The translations under genes were made by a program, and so were the position numbers. From assembly GCA_903906315.1 (NCBI GenBank), contig CAIVJW010000048.1, positions 1 through 64,000 on the forward strand: DNA of 64,000 nucleotides, read 5' to 3'. Shown here in pieces: positions 8,901 through 17,055 of this stretch. Position 1 is the first letter of the stretch; each line of letters opens with the position of its first letter. Origin of the DNA: an uncultured delta proteobacterium (lineage in GTDB: Bacteria > Myxococcota_A > Polyangia > Polyangiales > Polyangiaceae). Below the pieces are notes generated by a model. The model made no database searches, was not told the origin of the DNA, and worked only from the letters and a program-made list of their open reading frames with translations.

Positions 8901-11757
8901 CGACGTCTCGCGGTCGGCGGGCATGATCATCGAGTCGTTCGACGTGAAGTGCCACGTCGGCGCGACGCTCGTCTACTCGATGACCACGGTCTTCGGCTTC
9001 TTCCCGCGCGAGGCCTTCGTCAACCAGGTCGGCCTGCCGGTGACGCCCGAAGACCGCGCGCGCCTCGCCGCGCCCTCGGCCTTCGGCGTGGACCTCGAGG
9101 CGCGGCCGGCGAAGTACTTCGGCACGAGCCTGCGCCTCGCCGACCCGATGCTCTGCATGATCGACCGCGTGACGGCCTACGAGCCGGAGGGCGGCAAGAA
9201 GGGCCTCGGCTACGCGCGCGCCGAGAAGGACGTCGACCCGGCGGAGTGGTTCTTCAAGGCCCACTTCTTCCAGGACCCGGTGCAGCCCGGATCGCTCGGC
9301 GTCGAGGCGCTGCTGCAACTGTTGCAGCTCGCGATGATCGAGCGCGGGCTGGGCGACGGGATCGAGGGCGCGCGCTTCGAGCCGATCGCGATCGAGAAGC
9401 AGGCGATCTGGAAGTACCGCGGCCAGGTCGTCCCGAGGAACGAGCGCATCACGACCGAGATCGACGTGATCGAGATCGGCCACGACGACCGCGGCCCGTT
9501 CGCGGTCGCCGAGGGATCGCTCTGGGTCGACGGCAAGCGCATCTACCACATGGCTCGCCTCGCGATGCGCATCGCGACCGGCGGCAGCCCGCCCGACCCG
9601 CAGCGCGATCGCAAGGGATCGGGCTCTGCGCCGACGACGCCGCGCGACGCCGAGGAGACGCTCGACCCCGCGCGCGACGCGTGGCTCGGCGATCACCGGC
9701 CGACGTGGACGTTGCCGGCGCTGCCGATGATGTCGATGGTCGACCGCCTCGCTGGCGCCGCCGCGCGCGGCTCTTCGCAGAAGGTCGTCGAGCTGCGCGA
9801 CGTCGAGGTGAAGCGGTGGCTGCCCTTCCCCGGCGGCGCGGTTCGGCTGCGCACCGAGGTCGACGCGTCCGCCGACGGCCCGCGCGTCACGCTGTCCGCG
9901 TTCCGCGAGGCGCGCGATCCGGCGCTGTCGCGCTTCGAGCCCGTCGCCTCCGGCCGCGTCGTGCTCGCCGACGCCTACCCGCCCGCGCCCGCCGCGCGCG
10001 CGCCGATCGCGGACTCCGCGCCGGCCGAGGATCCGTACGCGTCGGGCGGCCTGTTCCACGGGCCGAGCTTCCACATGCTGCGATCGTGGCGCGTCGGCGC
10101 CGGGGGGTCCTCGGCGACGATCGACTGCGCGCTCCGCGGCGTGCCGAAGGGCGCGCTGCACCAAGGCCTGCTCGACGCGCTCACGCACGCCATTCCCCAC
10201 GACGAGCTCGCGCGCTTCTCGCCGGAGATCCCGGGCGACGTCGTCGGCTACCCGTACCGCATCCCGTCGCTGCGCCTCTTCGGCGAGCTGCCGACCTCCG
10301 GCGAGGCGCGCCTCGAGACGCGCTTCGCGGGCTTCGACGGCGACGCTCGCTTCCCGAAGCTCGCGATCGAGCTGTCGGTCGGCGGCGTCGTCCGCGCCGA
10401 TCTCACCCTCGTCGAGATCCTCCTGCCGAAGGGGCCGATCGGCCGCGCGAGCCGCGCCGATCGCCGGGCGTTCCTGCGCGACCGGCGCCACGTCGAGGGC
10501 GTGCGCCTCTCGCGCGCCGACGGCGACGCGACGGTCGCGGGCCCCGACGACGTGCGACCGAGCGACTGGCTGCCCGGCAACGTCGCGACGATCTACGGCG
10601 CATCGGGCGCCGACCTCGTCGCCGAGGTCGCCGTGCGCGATCACGTCGCGCGCCTCGAGCGCGCTCACCCGAGCGACGTGCGTCCGAGCGACGACCTCGC
10701 GAGCGCGACGATCGCGTCGCGTCCGCTCCGCCGCCACGCGCTCTCGGTGACGCGCGACGGATCCTCGGTGCGCGTCGCGAGCGCCGCCCCCGCCGCGATC
10801 GACCTCACCCCCGTCGAGGCCTACTGGCGCGGCGCCTTCGCGCGCGGTGCGTGGCCCGTCGAGGACCTCTACTACGGCATGATCGAGCGCTTCGTCGGCG
10901 ACGTCGTGATCGCCGATCCGGCCGCGCACGAGGCGATCCGCGGCCGATCGTGCCTGTACCTCGCGAACCACCAGACCGGCGTCGAGTCGCTGATCTTCTC
11001 CGTGATCGCGTCCGGCCTCTCCGGCGTGTCGACGGTCACGCTCGCCAAGGCCGAGCACCGCGGCACGTGGGTCGGCGACCTCATCCGCCGCAGCTTCTCG
11101 TACCCCGGCATCGTCGACCCGAACCTCATCACGTACTTCGACCGCGAGGACCGCGAGTCCTTGATGCGCATCATCGGCGAGCTCGGCCAGGAGATGCGGA
11201 CGCGCGGCAAGAGCGTGATGGTCCACGTCGAGGGCACGCGCGCCCTCTCGTGCCGCCCGCCGGTCCTCAAGCTGAGCTCCGCGTTCCTCGACATGGCGAT
11301 CGCGGTGAACGCGCCGATCGTGCCGGTGCGCTTCCTCGGCGGCCTGCCCGTCGACGACCTCGCGGTGCGCACCGAGTTCCCGGTGGGCCCGGGCCGGCAG
11401 GACGTCTGGCTCGGCAAGCCGATCCTGCCCGCCGAGCTCGTGGGGCTGCCGCTGAAGGAGCGCAAGCTCGCGGTCGTCGACGCGATCAACGCGCTCGGCG
11501 TCCGCAACGAGGACGAGCGCCCGAGCGCGCCCGACCTCGCGTTCGGCGATCGGGCCGAGGCGTGGCGCGTGAAGACGGGCACGACGGCCGAGCGGGCGAT
11601 GCTCCTGGCGACGCTCGACGCGATGCCGCGGTGGCGCGCCGACGACACGCGGCGGCTCGTCGAGGCGGCCCGACGCGGCGAGGTCGTGGGCGGCGACGGG
11701 CCGTCCGGCGCGTGGCTCGAGGGCTTCGCGGCCTGGCTCATCGGGCGCGACGGCTGA
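2911..11757 (+). CDS. pfa3: PUFA synthase Pfa3/PfaC-like (KS-CLF-AT-DH-DH-DH'-AGPAT)
   Basis: A 2948-residue megasynthase, started at GTG 2911 because it overlaps the pfa2 stop as GTGA and begins directly with the ketosynthase fold. KS: Cys194 in DAACASS, His329 in ECHATGT, His365 in NLGHLI. The chain-length-factor domain has Gln623 (ICAEQASG) in place of the KS cysteine, as in type II PKS CLFs. The acyltransferase has Ser949 in IGYSSGES, a variant of GHSxG. A Pro/Ala linker with a Gln-rich helix follows (about 1220-1440). Two FabA-like double hotdogs come next with His1706 (GHFKNDPCMPG) and His2118 (AHFFQDPVQPG). A further PKS-DH-like region contains FHGPSFHML near residue 2380. The C-terminal PlsC-type acyltransferase has NH at 2686-2687 and EGTR at 2774, and could move the finished acyl chain to lysophosphatidate. 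The enoyl reductase partner Pfa1 is not in the window. Confidence 0.95.
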   Translation: MTFEPIAIVGQGAVLPGALSPEALRELAFAGRSAVRGAPAGRFRLPDQHALGAPDHADDRTWSDAGGYVEGFDRVFDPGGFRIDTDTIGALDPSFRWLLHAGRQALAPIGLAGASPRAGLVIGNLSFPTGAMARHAESVWLDAQGEGLLGGRARELAGVDRPDPRCRFMSGLPAHLAATALGLGAGGFALDAACASSLYAIKIACDRLHDRTADLMVAGAVNGADALFLHVGFCALGAMSRTGQSRPFHREADGLVPAEGAALVALMRLADARAAGHRVLGVVRGVGLSNDGRGRGLLAPSEEGQIRAIRLAYAMSGLTPRDVSLVECHATGTPVGDGTEIRSMRAIYEGARDVPIGSLKSNLGHLITAAGVAGLIKVIGAFDARERPPTLHADAPIDALAGSPFRLIAQREPWPSDGPRVAAVSAFGFGGNNAHLIVSEDDGRAPASAARAAAPKRAPIAIVAVGARAFGTTGAAEAARALLSGDRIAGRRAAVEVALTGLRFPPRDLEAALAQQSLVLEAAREAAAGLSLPRERTGVFIGLGADPEVARYGMRWRLAAWADAWAAKTGFAPPEGWVARARDAVVPRLEAAGVLGTMPNVPANRLSSQLDLGGPGYVICAEQASGVVAIEVAARALREGEIDAALVGATDASDEPVHRAALAALGLDTGAGDAAIVIALERLDDARAAGHRVIAVLGDDPAEGALLVGDEGGAVDPIRGASPHAAAGLVHAAAAALAIGHAARPSEGRGPIPWLGPRAAETRTRVLGGGVASVRLRAGDAPAPLRLEAPPRLFVYSGASRAAVIAALDAGREGGPGPARLVIVAATEDERASRAAAARRHLEKGGPATEGIAFRDAPLVGEVALCFPGAAAAYQGMGRELALAFPRQVESLAARFSSIDGATRWSFGPPGDPPHPLDQLWSCAFLCQLHREISRDVIGLRPSATIGYSSGESNAQFAMGAWRDVDAMVRASWESSIFLRDLVGDHASAKTAWRALGHESTGTWRAWSVAAPIEAVREALAGEPLAHLTIINTPDDCVVGGEESACARVVEKLGRVHSQPLGYDMEAHCPEIEPIRAAWYDLHHRATFDVPGVRFYSAGAPAAYAASSDATAAAITAQAVDTLDYPRVIERAWADGVRVFVEHGPRGLCAGWIRRILGDRDHLAVSLDVAGKSGVRQLANATAALVAAGVPVDLDALHRALGADDPPATKAGPTLTLPAHPPPVNLPTIQAAPQTMAPAPKLTPVIDPGMGARALPPRRPTAPASDPSAASAAGVDRPQVPAVRGEDPIAQPAETFVTQTPSATGEILARAMDHQARLGAVHRGFLEAQAATHQRFLAMQQGMLASLTATYAASLSAPADRAASPTPAARSDDGQAAQTAARTSTGGPTTAGPAGGPSRPADPARREPRAPTLAPGALPGPKLDRAQLEVLASGAISSVLGAEFADQDGYARQVRMPMPPLLLADRVTGIEGAPHSMKTGTIWTETDVREDSWYLHEGRMPAGVMIESGQADLLLISWLGADRLNRGDRVYRLLGCELTYHGELPKPGETLVYDIHVDGHAKQGDIRLFFFHYDCRVNGELRLTVRGGQAGFFTDQELLESGGILWDAATGDHKATGPLDPPQIACTKRRFGEAEVRAFSEGRVVDCFGPGYERAHTHVRTPRISGDRMLFLREVVDCDPKGGPWGRGYLRAETPITPEDWTFDGHFKNDPCMPGTLMFEGCLQAMAFYLAAMGFTVDRDGWRFEPVTGDTIPMRCRGQVIPTSKRLTYEVFIDEVVAGPVPMAYADLLCTVDGLKAFHARRVGLRLVPGWPLDEWQRLPVVSGSDPAHAALDLPRLGGLRGSTEPKPVAVVDGFPFDYRSMIACAWGRPSAAFGPMYKPFDSTRSVARLPGPPYHFISRVTRADAPIGVLKAGGVIETEYDLPEGAWYFDVNGHRTMPFAVLLEAALQPCGWLASYVGSALTTDADLLFRNLDGKGTQHAEILPGAGTLRTTVKITDVSRSAGMIIESFDVKCHVGATLVYSMTTVFGFFPREAFVNQVGLPVTPEDRARLAAPSAFGVDLEARPAKYFGTSLRLADPMLCMIDRVTAYEPEGGKKGLGYARAEKDVDPAEWFFKAHFFQDPVQPGSLGVEALLQLLQLAMIERGLGDGIEGARFEPIAIEKQAIWKYRGQVVPRNERITTEIDVIEIGHDDRGPFAVAEGSLWVDGKRIYHMARLAMRIATGGSPPDPQRDRKGSGSAPTTPRDAEETLDPARDAWLGDHRPTWTLPALPMMSMVDRLAGAAARGSSQKVVELRDVEVKRWLPFPGGAVRLRTEVDASADGPRVTLSAFREARDPALSRFEPVASGRVVLADAYPPAPAARAPIADSAPAEDPYASGGLFHGPSFHMLRSWRVGAGGSSATIDCALRGVPKGALHQGLLDALTHAIPHDELARFSPEIPGDVVGYPYRIPSLRLFGELPTSGEARLETRFAGFDGDARFPKLAIELSVGGVVRADLTLVEILLPKGPIGRASRADRRAFLRDRRHVEGVRLSRADGDATVAGPDDVRPSDWLPGNVATIYGASGADLVAEVAVRDHVARLERAHPSDVRPSDDLASATIASRPLRRHALSVTRDGSSVRVASAAPAAIDLTPVEAYWRGAFARGAWPVEDLYYGMIERFVGDVVIADPAAHEAIRGRSCLYLANHQTGVESLIFSVIASGLSGVSTVTLAKAEHRGTWVGDLIRRSFSYPGIVDPNLITYFDREDRESLMRIIGELGQEMRTRGKSVMVHVEGTRALSCRPPVLKLSSAFLDMAIAVNAPIVPVRFLGGLPVDDLAVRTEFPVGPGRQDVWLGKPILPAELVGLPLKERKLAVVDAINALGVRNEDERPSAPDLAFGDRAEAWRVKTGTTAERAMLLATLDAMPRWRADDTRRLVEAARRGEVVGGDGPSGAWLEGFAAWLIGRDG

Positions 11758-11784
11758 GTCGCAGGGCGGCCGCGCTGTCCACGG

Positions 11785-11895
11785 TCAAGCGGCCGGCCGC
11801 GGGCGCTTGTCGCCGACCTTGCGCGCGGGCACGCCGCCCCAGATCTCGCCGGCTCGCCGCACCGCGTCGCCGCCCCGGACGGGCGCACCGACGCA
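11785..11895 (-). pseudogene. Remnant: C-terminal end of a hexapeptide-repeat (LpxA-like) acyltransferase
   Basis: Read on the minus strand, the last ~35 codons before a TGA at 11785-11787 encode a tail containing GEIWGGVPARKVGDK. That is the typical C-terminal turn of trimeric left-handed beta-helix acetyltransferases (WcaF/gamma-carbonic-anhydrase-like: E-I-W-x-G-x-P-A-R). Upstream in the same frame only a partly matching coil (VGAPVRGGDAV) is visible and then nothing of the family, so most of the gene is gone. It sits between the pfa3 end and gdhA. A chance match is possible but unlikely for so specific a motif. Confidence 0.6.
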
Positions 11896-12247
11896 AGAAC
11901 TTCGACGCCTCCCCCTTCTCTTGAACCGAGGGGCGGACCTACAGTCGAGTCCGGCCTGTGGAGACTCCCGTGGACGACCCGACCCTGCGATCCGGCACGC
12001 GCTCCGCGCGCACGCCGAGGCTCGGGGTCGAGGCGCCCTCGGAGGGCCTTCGCCGGAACGTTCGCCGCTTCGGCCCGACCGGGGCCCGCGACGACGTGAC
12101 CGTGCCTCTTGCGCGCGCCGACGCATGGAGGCACGACGGGCCTGGCCGGGGGGCGGTGATGACGAGAACGGGGCTCGGACGTCCGGGACCTCGAACCAAC
12201 CCTGGACTGCCCCATCGGGGCCCGCCCGGGAACAAGGAGCGCTCCGT
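11896..12247. other. Intergenic region upstream of gdhA, no gene recognised
   Basis: About 350 bp of GC-rich sequence between the acyltransferase remnant and gdhA. Open frames here have no recognisable protein features. It should contain the gdhA promoter, but I could not identify a convincing -35/-10 pair. The gdhA ribosome binding site AAGGAG is at about 12233-12238. Confidence 0.4.
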
Positions 12248-13585
12248 ATGAGCAAGGCCGTGGAAACCTTCATGGCGGATCTGATCGCCAAGAACCCCTC
12301 CGAACCGCAATTCCATCAGGCGGTGCACGAGGTGGTCGAGTCGGTCATGCCGATCGTCGAGACGACCCCTGCCTTCCGGCAGGCCAAGATCCTCGAGCGG
12401 ATCACCGAGCCCGAGCGGGTGCTGATGTTTCGCGTGCCCTGGGTGGACGACAAGGGTCAGGTCCAGGTCAACCGGGGCTTTCGGGTTCAGCTGAACAGCG
12501 CGCTCGGGCCGTACAAGGGCGGCCTGCGCTTCCACTCCACCGTCACGCTCGGCGTGCTGAAGTTCCTGGGCTTCGAGCAGACGTTCAAGAACGCGCTCAC
12601 CGGCCTGCCGATGGGCGGTGGCAAGGGCGGCAGCGACTTCGACGCGCGCGGCAAGAGCGACATGGAGGTCATGCGCTTCTGCCAGTCGTTCATGATGGAG
12701 CTCTTCCGCCACATCGGCCCGGACACCGACGTGCCCGCGGGCGACCTCGGCGTGGGAGGCCGCGAGATCGGCTACCTGTTCGGGATGTACAAGAAGCTCC
12801 GCAACGAGTTCACCGGCGTCCTCACGGGCAAGGGGCTCGACTGGGGCGGGTCGCTCATCCGGACCGAGGCCACGGGCTACGGCGCGACGTACTTCGCGCA
12901 GGAGATGCTCGCGGTGCGCGGCGACAGCCTGAAGGGCAAGACGGTCATCGTCTCGGGCGCCGGCAACGTCGCGCTCCACACGGTCGAGAAGGTCAACGAG
13001 CTGGGCGGCAAGGTCGTCTCGATCTGCGACTACGACGGCGCCGTGCACGACCCCGACGGCATCGACGCCGACAAGCTCGCGTACACGAAGGAGCTCGTGT
13101 TCAACAAGCGCGGCAGCCTCAAGCAGTACGCCGAGAAGTACAAGACGGCGTTCCTCGAGCGGGCGCAGCCGTGGACGATCCCCTGCGACGTCGCCTTCCC
13201 GTGCGCCGCCGAGAACACGCTGAACGGCGACCAGGCCAAGCTGCTGATCAAGAACGGCTGCTTCTGCGTCGTCGAGGGCGCGAACATGCCGACGACGCCC
13301 GAGGGCGTGACGGCCTTCCTCGAGGCCAAGGTCCTCTTCGCGCCCGGCAAGGCCGCGAACGCGGGCGGCGTCGCGACGTCGGGCCTCGAGATGGCGCAGA
13401 ACGCGATGCACCTCTCATGGGGCCGCGAAGAGGTCGATCAGCGCCTGCACGGCATCATGAAGTCCATCCACAAGACGTGCGTCGAGTACGGCAAGGAAGG
13501 AAACTTTGTGAACTATGTCGACGGCGCCAACCGCGCCGGCTTCATCAAGGTCGCCAACGCGATGATCGCGCAGGGCATCGTTTAG
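12248..13585 (+). CDS. gdhA: NADP-type glutamate dehydrogenase (hexameric)
   Basis: A 445-residue protein, the usual size of the small hexameric glutamate dehydrogenases, which reductively aminate 2-oxoglutarate with ammonium to glutamate in the cytosol. The start at ATG 12248 follows AAGGAG by about nine bases; the frame upstream of it is not family-like. The substrate-site motif MGGGKGGSDFD has catalytic Lys126. The Glu-rich helix after it (SDMEVMRFCQSFM) and PAGDLGVGGREIG are characteristic of GdhA. A Rossmann dinucleotide fold follows with SGAGNVALH near residue 236. The ending AGGVATSGLEMAQN is also conserved in the family. NADP preference is inferred from overall resemblance to E. coli GdhA. 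It stands alone, with a terminator about 215 bp downstream. Confidence 0.95.
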   Translation: MSKAVETFMADLIAKNPSEPQFHQAVHEVVESVMPIVETTPAFRQAKILERITEPERVLMFRVPWVDDKGQVQVNRGFRVQLNSALGPYKGGLRFHSTVTLGVLKFLGFEQTFKNALTGLPMGGGKGGSDFDARGKSDMEVMRFCQSFMMELFRHIGPDTDVPAGDLGVGGREIGYLFGMYKKLRNEFTGVLTGKGLDWGGSLIRTEATGYGATYFAQEMLAVRGDSLKGKTVIVSGAGNVALHTVEKVNELGGKVVSICDYDGAVHDPDGIDADKLAYTKELVFNKRGSLKQYAEKYKTAFLERAQPWTIPCDVAFPCAAENTLNGDQAKLLIKNGCFCVVEGANMPTTPEGVTAFLEAKVLFAPGKAANAGGVATSGLEMAQNAMHLSWGREEVDQRLHGIMKSIHKTCVEYGKEGNFVNYVDGANRAGFIKVANAMIAQGIV

Positions 13586-13798
13586 GGCCCGCGCAGAACC
13601 AGAGAAGCGATCACCTGGAGACGCAGAGGCAGGAAGTCCGACGAGACCTCCCTGTCTCCTAGCCTTCATGTTTCACTAGTTCCTCCGCCGGCTCTTGGTC
13701 GACTCGTCGCGATGGGGTGGTGAAGGATGGGGCCGTGGGTGGCCCCAAACCTCGCCTCCCTGCGGTGGGCGCGACGAGACGGCGACGACGCTGCGCTG

Positions 13799-13842
13799 GC
13801 GAAGGCCTCCGCCGGACGACCGGTGGGGGCCTTTCGCTTTTT
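13799..13842 (+). terminator. Rho-independent terminator
   Basis: The left arm GCGAAGGCC (13799-13807) pairs with GGCCTTTCGC (13828-13837), with one bulged T. Five T residues follow immediately at 13838-13842. A GC-rich stem plus T-run is notable in this genome, where T-runs are rare. It lies downstream of gdhA and about 110 bp before the next gene, so it probably separates the two transcripts. Confidence 0.7.
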
Positions 13843-13952
13843 GTCGTTCCGCGGCGCTCCTCGAACCGCACCGCGACCGCGAGGGAGCGGGCGCGATCGC
13901 GGCCGCTCGCGCTACCCTGGCGACCTCCCATCCGCAGCCTGCGAGGCTTTGC

Positions 13953-16900
13953 ATGTCGACCGACCAGCCCTCCGAGCTCCCGCCCGAGCGCGTGAGCGAC
14001 CGCCCGCCCGTCGCCGAGCGCGCGCCCGTGTCCCCGACCGAGGCCCCGTGGGACCTCCACGACCTGATGCCGAACCGCGTGCGCGAGGTGCTGCTCGTCA
14101 GCTCGCACTACGACGCGTTCATCCTCGAGGAGGACGGCCGCCTCTCGGACCGGATCTTCACCGAGTACTCGGAGCTGAACCTGTCGAACGCGCCGCGCAT
14201 CACGCACGTCTCGTCGGGCGCGGGCGCCATGCGCGCGCTCGAGGAGCGGCACTTCGACCTCGTGCTCACGATGGTCCGCATCCCGGACACCGACGTGAGC
14301 GCGTTCGCACGCCGCGTGAAGGCGCGCTTCCCTCGCCTGCCCGTCATCCTGCTCGTGCTGACGGAGGCCGATCTCGGCCAGTTCCCCGGGGGATTCGACC
14401 CGCAGGCGATCGACCACGTCTTCTGGTGGACCGGCGACGCGTCGATCATGCTGGCGATCATCAAGCTGGTCGAGGACCGGCTCAACGTCTCGCACGACCT
14501 CGAGACGGGCGTCCGCGCGATCATCGTGGTCGAGGACTCGGTCCGCTACTACTCGTCCTTCCTCAGCCTGCTCTACGTCGAGCTGATGAAGCAGTCGGAG
14601 TCGCTCGTCGCCGAGGGGCTGAACGACCTGCACCGCCTGATGCGCATGCGCGCGCGACCGAAGGTGCTGCTCGCACGCACCTACGAGGAGGCGATCGCGC
14701 AGTTCGATCGGTACCGCAGCTCGGTCATCGCGATCATCAGCGACGTCCGCTTCCCGCACCGCGGGCAGGAGGACGAGGAGGCCGGCTACGCGCTCGTGAA
14801 GGAGATCCGGGCGCAGGAGCCCGATCTCGCCGTGCTGCTGCAGTCCGCCGAGAAGAACGCCGCAGCGAAGGCGACCGAGCTCGGCACGGCGTACGCCGAC
14901 AAGACGTCGGCCGACCTCCTGCGCGAGATCCGCAAATTCGTGAACGAGGCGCTCGGCTTCGGCGACTTCGTGTTCCGCATGCCGGACCGCACCTCGGTCG
15001 GCCGCGCGCGCCACACGTTCGAGCTCGAGCAGCTCTTGCGCACCGTGCCGGCGGCGTCCATCGAGTACCACGCGAGCCGCAACCACTTCTCGCACTGGCT
15101 CACCGCGCGCTGCATGTTCGCGATCGCCAAGAAGGTCCGCGCCTGGAAGGTGGACGACTTCGGCGGCCCGGAGGCCATCCGCACGTTCCTGATCCAGGCG
15201 CTCGAAGAGGCGCGGCGCGTGCAGCAAGAGGGCGTGATCACCGACTACACGTCGACGCGTCCGGGGCCGGTCGTGCAGTTCGTCCGCGTCGGCAACGGGT
15301 CGATCGGCGGCAAGGCGCGCGGCCTCGGGTTCGTCAGCTCGCTCATCGCGCGCCATCACCTCGCCGACCGCTTCCCCGGCCTCGCGATCCGCATCCCGCA
15401 GAGCGTCGTCGTGGCGACGGCCGAGTACGACCGCTTCTTCGAGGAGAACCAGATCCTCGCCGGCGGGCGCGACAAGCTCAGCTACGACACGATCTTCGAA
15501 CGGTGCATGGCGGCGCGCCTCGCCGACGACCTCCGGCAGAAGCTCCGCCGCGCGGTCGCGTCCTTCGTCGGCCCGCTCGCGGTGCGGTCGTCGAGCCTGC
15601 TCGAGGACTCGCAGTTGCAGCCGTTCGCGGGGATCTACGCGACGTTCATGCTGCCGAACAACCACCCGGATCCCGAGGAGCGCTTCGGGCAGATCTGCCG
15701 GGCGGTGAAGGCCGTCTTCGCGTCGACCCACTCGGAGGAGGCGCGATCGTACATCGCGCGCACGCCGTACTCGATCGAGGAGGAGAAGATGGCCGTGCTG
15801 ATCCAGCAGGTCGTCGGCCAGCCGCACGGGCACCGCTACTACCCGCACATCGGCGGCGTCGCGGTCTCGTACAACTACTACCCGATCGGTCACCAGCGCG
15901 CGGAGGACGGGCTCGCGATGGTCGCGCTCGGGCTCGGGCAGATGATCGTGCAGGGCGGGATGGGCGTGCAGTTCTCACCGCACGACCCGGCGGTGCTTCC
16001 GCAGTTCGGCTCCGCGCAGGACTACCTGCGCCACACGCAGCGACAGTTCGCCGCGCTCGACCTCGCACAGACCGACGTCGACTGGGGGTCGAAGGAGGGC
16101 GCGACGGCGATGTTCGACCTGTCGGACGCCGAGGCCGACGGCACGCTCGCGCTCGTTGGGAGCGTGTACTCGTCCGACGACGACGCGCTCCGCGACGACC
16201 TCCGGCTCGCCGGGCCGCGGCTCGTGACCTTCCACAACATCCTCAAGTGGGACGCGCTGCCGCTCGCGCCCGCGCTCGCCGAGGTGCTCTCGCTCGTGCG
16301 CGAGGGCATGGGCTGCGCGGTCGAGGTTGAGTTCGCCGTCGACGCGGGCGACTGGGGCAAGCCCGCACCGCGAGGCCGCGCGCGCCGCGAGCCCACGCTC
16401 TACGTGCTGCAAGTGCGCCCTCAGGCGACGCCGATCCTCGATGGGCTCGTCGACGTCGACGGCTACGGGCCGGACCAGATCCTGTGCGCGACGAAGCGAT
16501 CGCTCGGCCACGGGATCATCGACGGGATCCGCGACATCGTCTTCGTGAAGCGGACGAACCTGCAGGCCTTCGAGACGCCCGCGGTCGCCGATCAGGTCGG
16601 GACGCTGAACGCGAAGCTCGTCGAGGCGAAGCGGCCGTACATCCTCGTCGGGCCGGGCCGCTGGGGGTCGAGCGACCCGCGGCTCGGGATCCCGGTGAAG
16701 TGGTCGCAGATCGCGGGCGCGAAGGTCATCGTCGAGACCGCCTTCGAGGACCGCGTCGTCGAGCCCTCGCAGGGCGCGCACTTCTTCCACAACGTGACCT
16801 CGTTCCGCATCGGCTACCTGACGATCCCGTCGGCGGAGCGGGCCACGGACGGCGAGCGCGTGGTCGACGACGCGTGGCTCGCCGCGCAGCGCGTGGACAG

Positions 16901-17015
16901 CGAGACGGCCGAGGTGCGGCACGTGGTGCTCGACGAGCCGCTGCGCGTCCTGCTCGACGGGCGGCGCAGCCGCGGCGGGATCGTGAAGCCGGGGGCGCGA
17001 TCGAACGGGGGGTGA
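13953..17015 (+). CDS. Receiver-domain / PEP-synthase (PPDK N-terminal) fusion protein
   Basis: A 1020-residue protein from ATG 13953, the first start after the terminator that gives a plausible N-terminus. Residues ~40-185 resemble a receiver domain without the phosphoacceptor aspartate. Residues ~190-350 form a second receiver with VVEDS, an Asp in IISDVRFP and Lys in YADKTS, so it may be phosphorylated. The second half resembles the nucleotide-binding N-terminal domain of pyruvate phosphate dikinase/PEP synthase: GSIGGKARGLGF, VRSSSLLEDSQ, and VGPGRWGSSDPRLG near the end. I see no clear swivelling phosphohistidine domain or PEP/pyruvate-binding C-terminal domain, so it probably does not act as a complete PEP synthase. 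It may be a phosphotransfer or ATP-grasp-type enzyme under receiver control. It converges on the metalloprotease gene, 40 bp away. Confidence 0.8.
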   Translation: MSTDQPSELPPERVSDRPPVAERAPVSPTEAPWDLHDLMPNRVREVLLVSSHYDAFILEEDGRLSDRIFTEYSELNLSNAPRITHVSSGAGAMRALEERHFDLVLTMVRIPDTDVSAFARRVKARFPRLPVILLVLTEADLGQFPGGFDPQAIDHVFWWTGDASIMLAIIKLVEDRLNVSHDLETGVRAIIVVEDSVRYYSSFLSLLYVELMKQSESLVAEGLNDLHRLMRMRARPKVLLARTYEEAIAQFDRYRSSVIAIISDVRFPHRGQEDEEAGYALVKEIRAQEPDLAVLLQSAEKNAAAKATELGTAYADKTSADLLREIRKFVNEALGFGDFVFRMPDRTSVGRARHTFELEQLLRTVPAASIEYHASRNHFSHWLTARCMFAIAKKVRAWKVDDFGGPEAIRTFLIQALEEARRVQQEGVITDYTSTRPGPVVQFVRVGNGSIGGKARGLGFVSSLIARHHLADRFPGLAIRIPQSVVVATAEYDRFFEENQILAGGRDKLSYDTIFERCMAARLADDLRQKLRRAVASFVGPLAVRSSSLLEDSQLQPFAGIYATFMLPNNHPDPEERFGQICRAVKAVFASTHSEEARSYIARTPYSIEEEKMAVLIQQVVGQPHGHRYYPHIGGVAVSYNYYPIGHQRAEDGLAMVALGLGQMIVQGGMGVQFSPHDPAVLPQFGSAQDYLRHTQRQFAALDLAQTDVDWGSKEGATAMFDLSDAEADGTLALVGSVYSSDDDALRDDLRLAGPRLVTFHNILKWDALPLAPALAEVLSLVREGMGCAVEVEFAVDAGDWGKPAPRGRARREPTLYVLQVRPQATPILDGLVDVDGYGPDQILCATKRSLGHGIIDGIRDIVFVKRTNLQAFETPAVADQVGTLNAKLVEAKRPYILVGPGRWGSSDPRLGIPVKWSQIAGAKVIVETAFEDRVVEPSQGAHFFHNVTSFRIGYLTIPSAERATDGERVVDDAWLAAQRVDSETAEVRHVVLDEPLRVLLDGRRSRGGIVKPGARSNGG

Positions 17016-17055
17016 ACGCCGGGGATCGCGCCCCGCCGAGCGCGGCTCCCGCGGC

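Noticed and set aside
6586-11226. 1546-codon open frame on the minus strand opposite pfa3
   Set aside because: It is composed of Arg/Ala/Asp/Glu-rich sequence without domain motifs, directly antisense to an intact PUFA synthase; typical shadow frame in very GC-rich DNA.
5169-11924. 2251-codon open frame on the plus strand overlapping pfa3
   Set aside because: Arg/Ala/Pro repeats only, no motifs; the +1 shadow of the real gene.
13729-13746. Hairpin GGGGCC/GGCCCC as terminator of gdhA
   Set aside because: Six-bp stem without a T-run; the structure at 13799-13842 with five T residues is a much better candidate.
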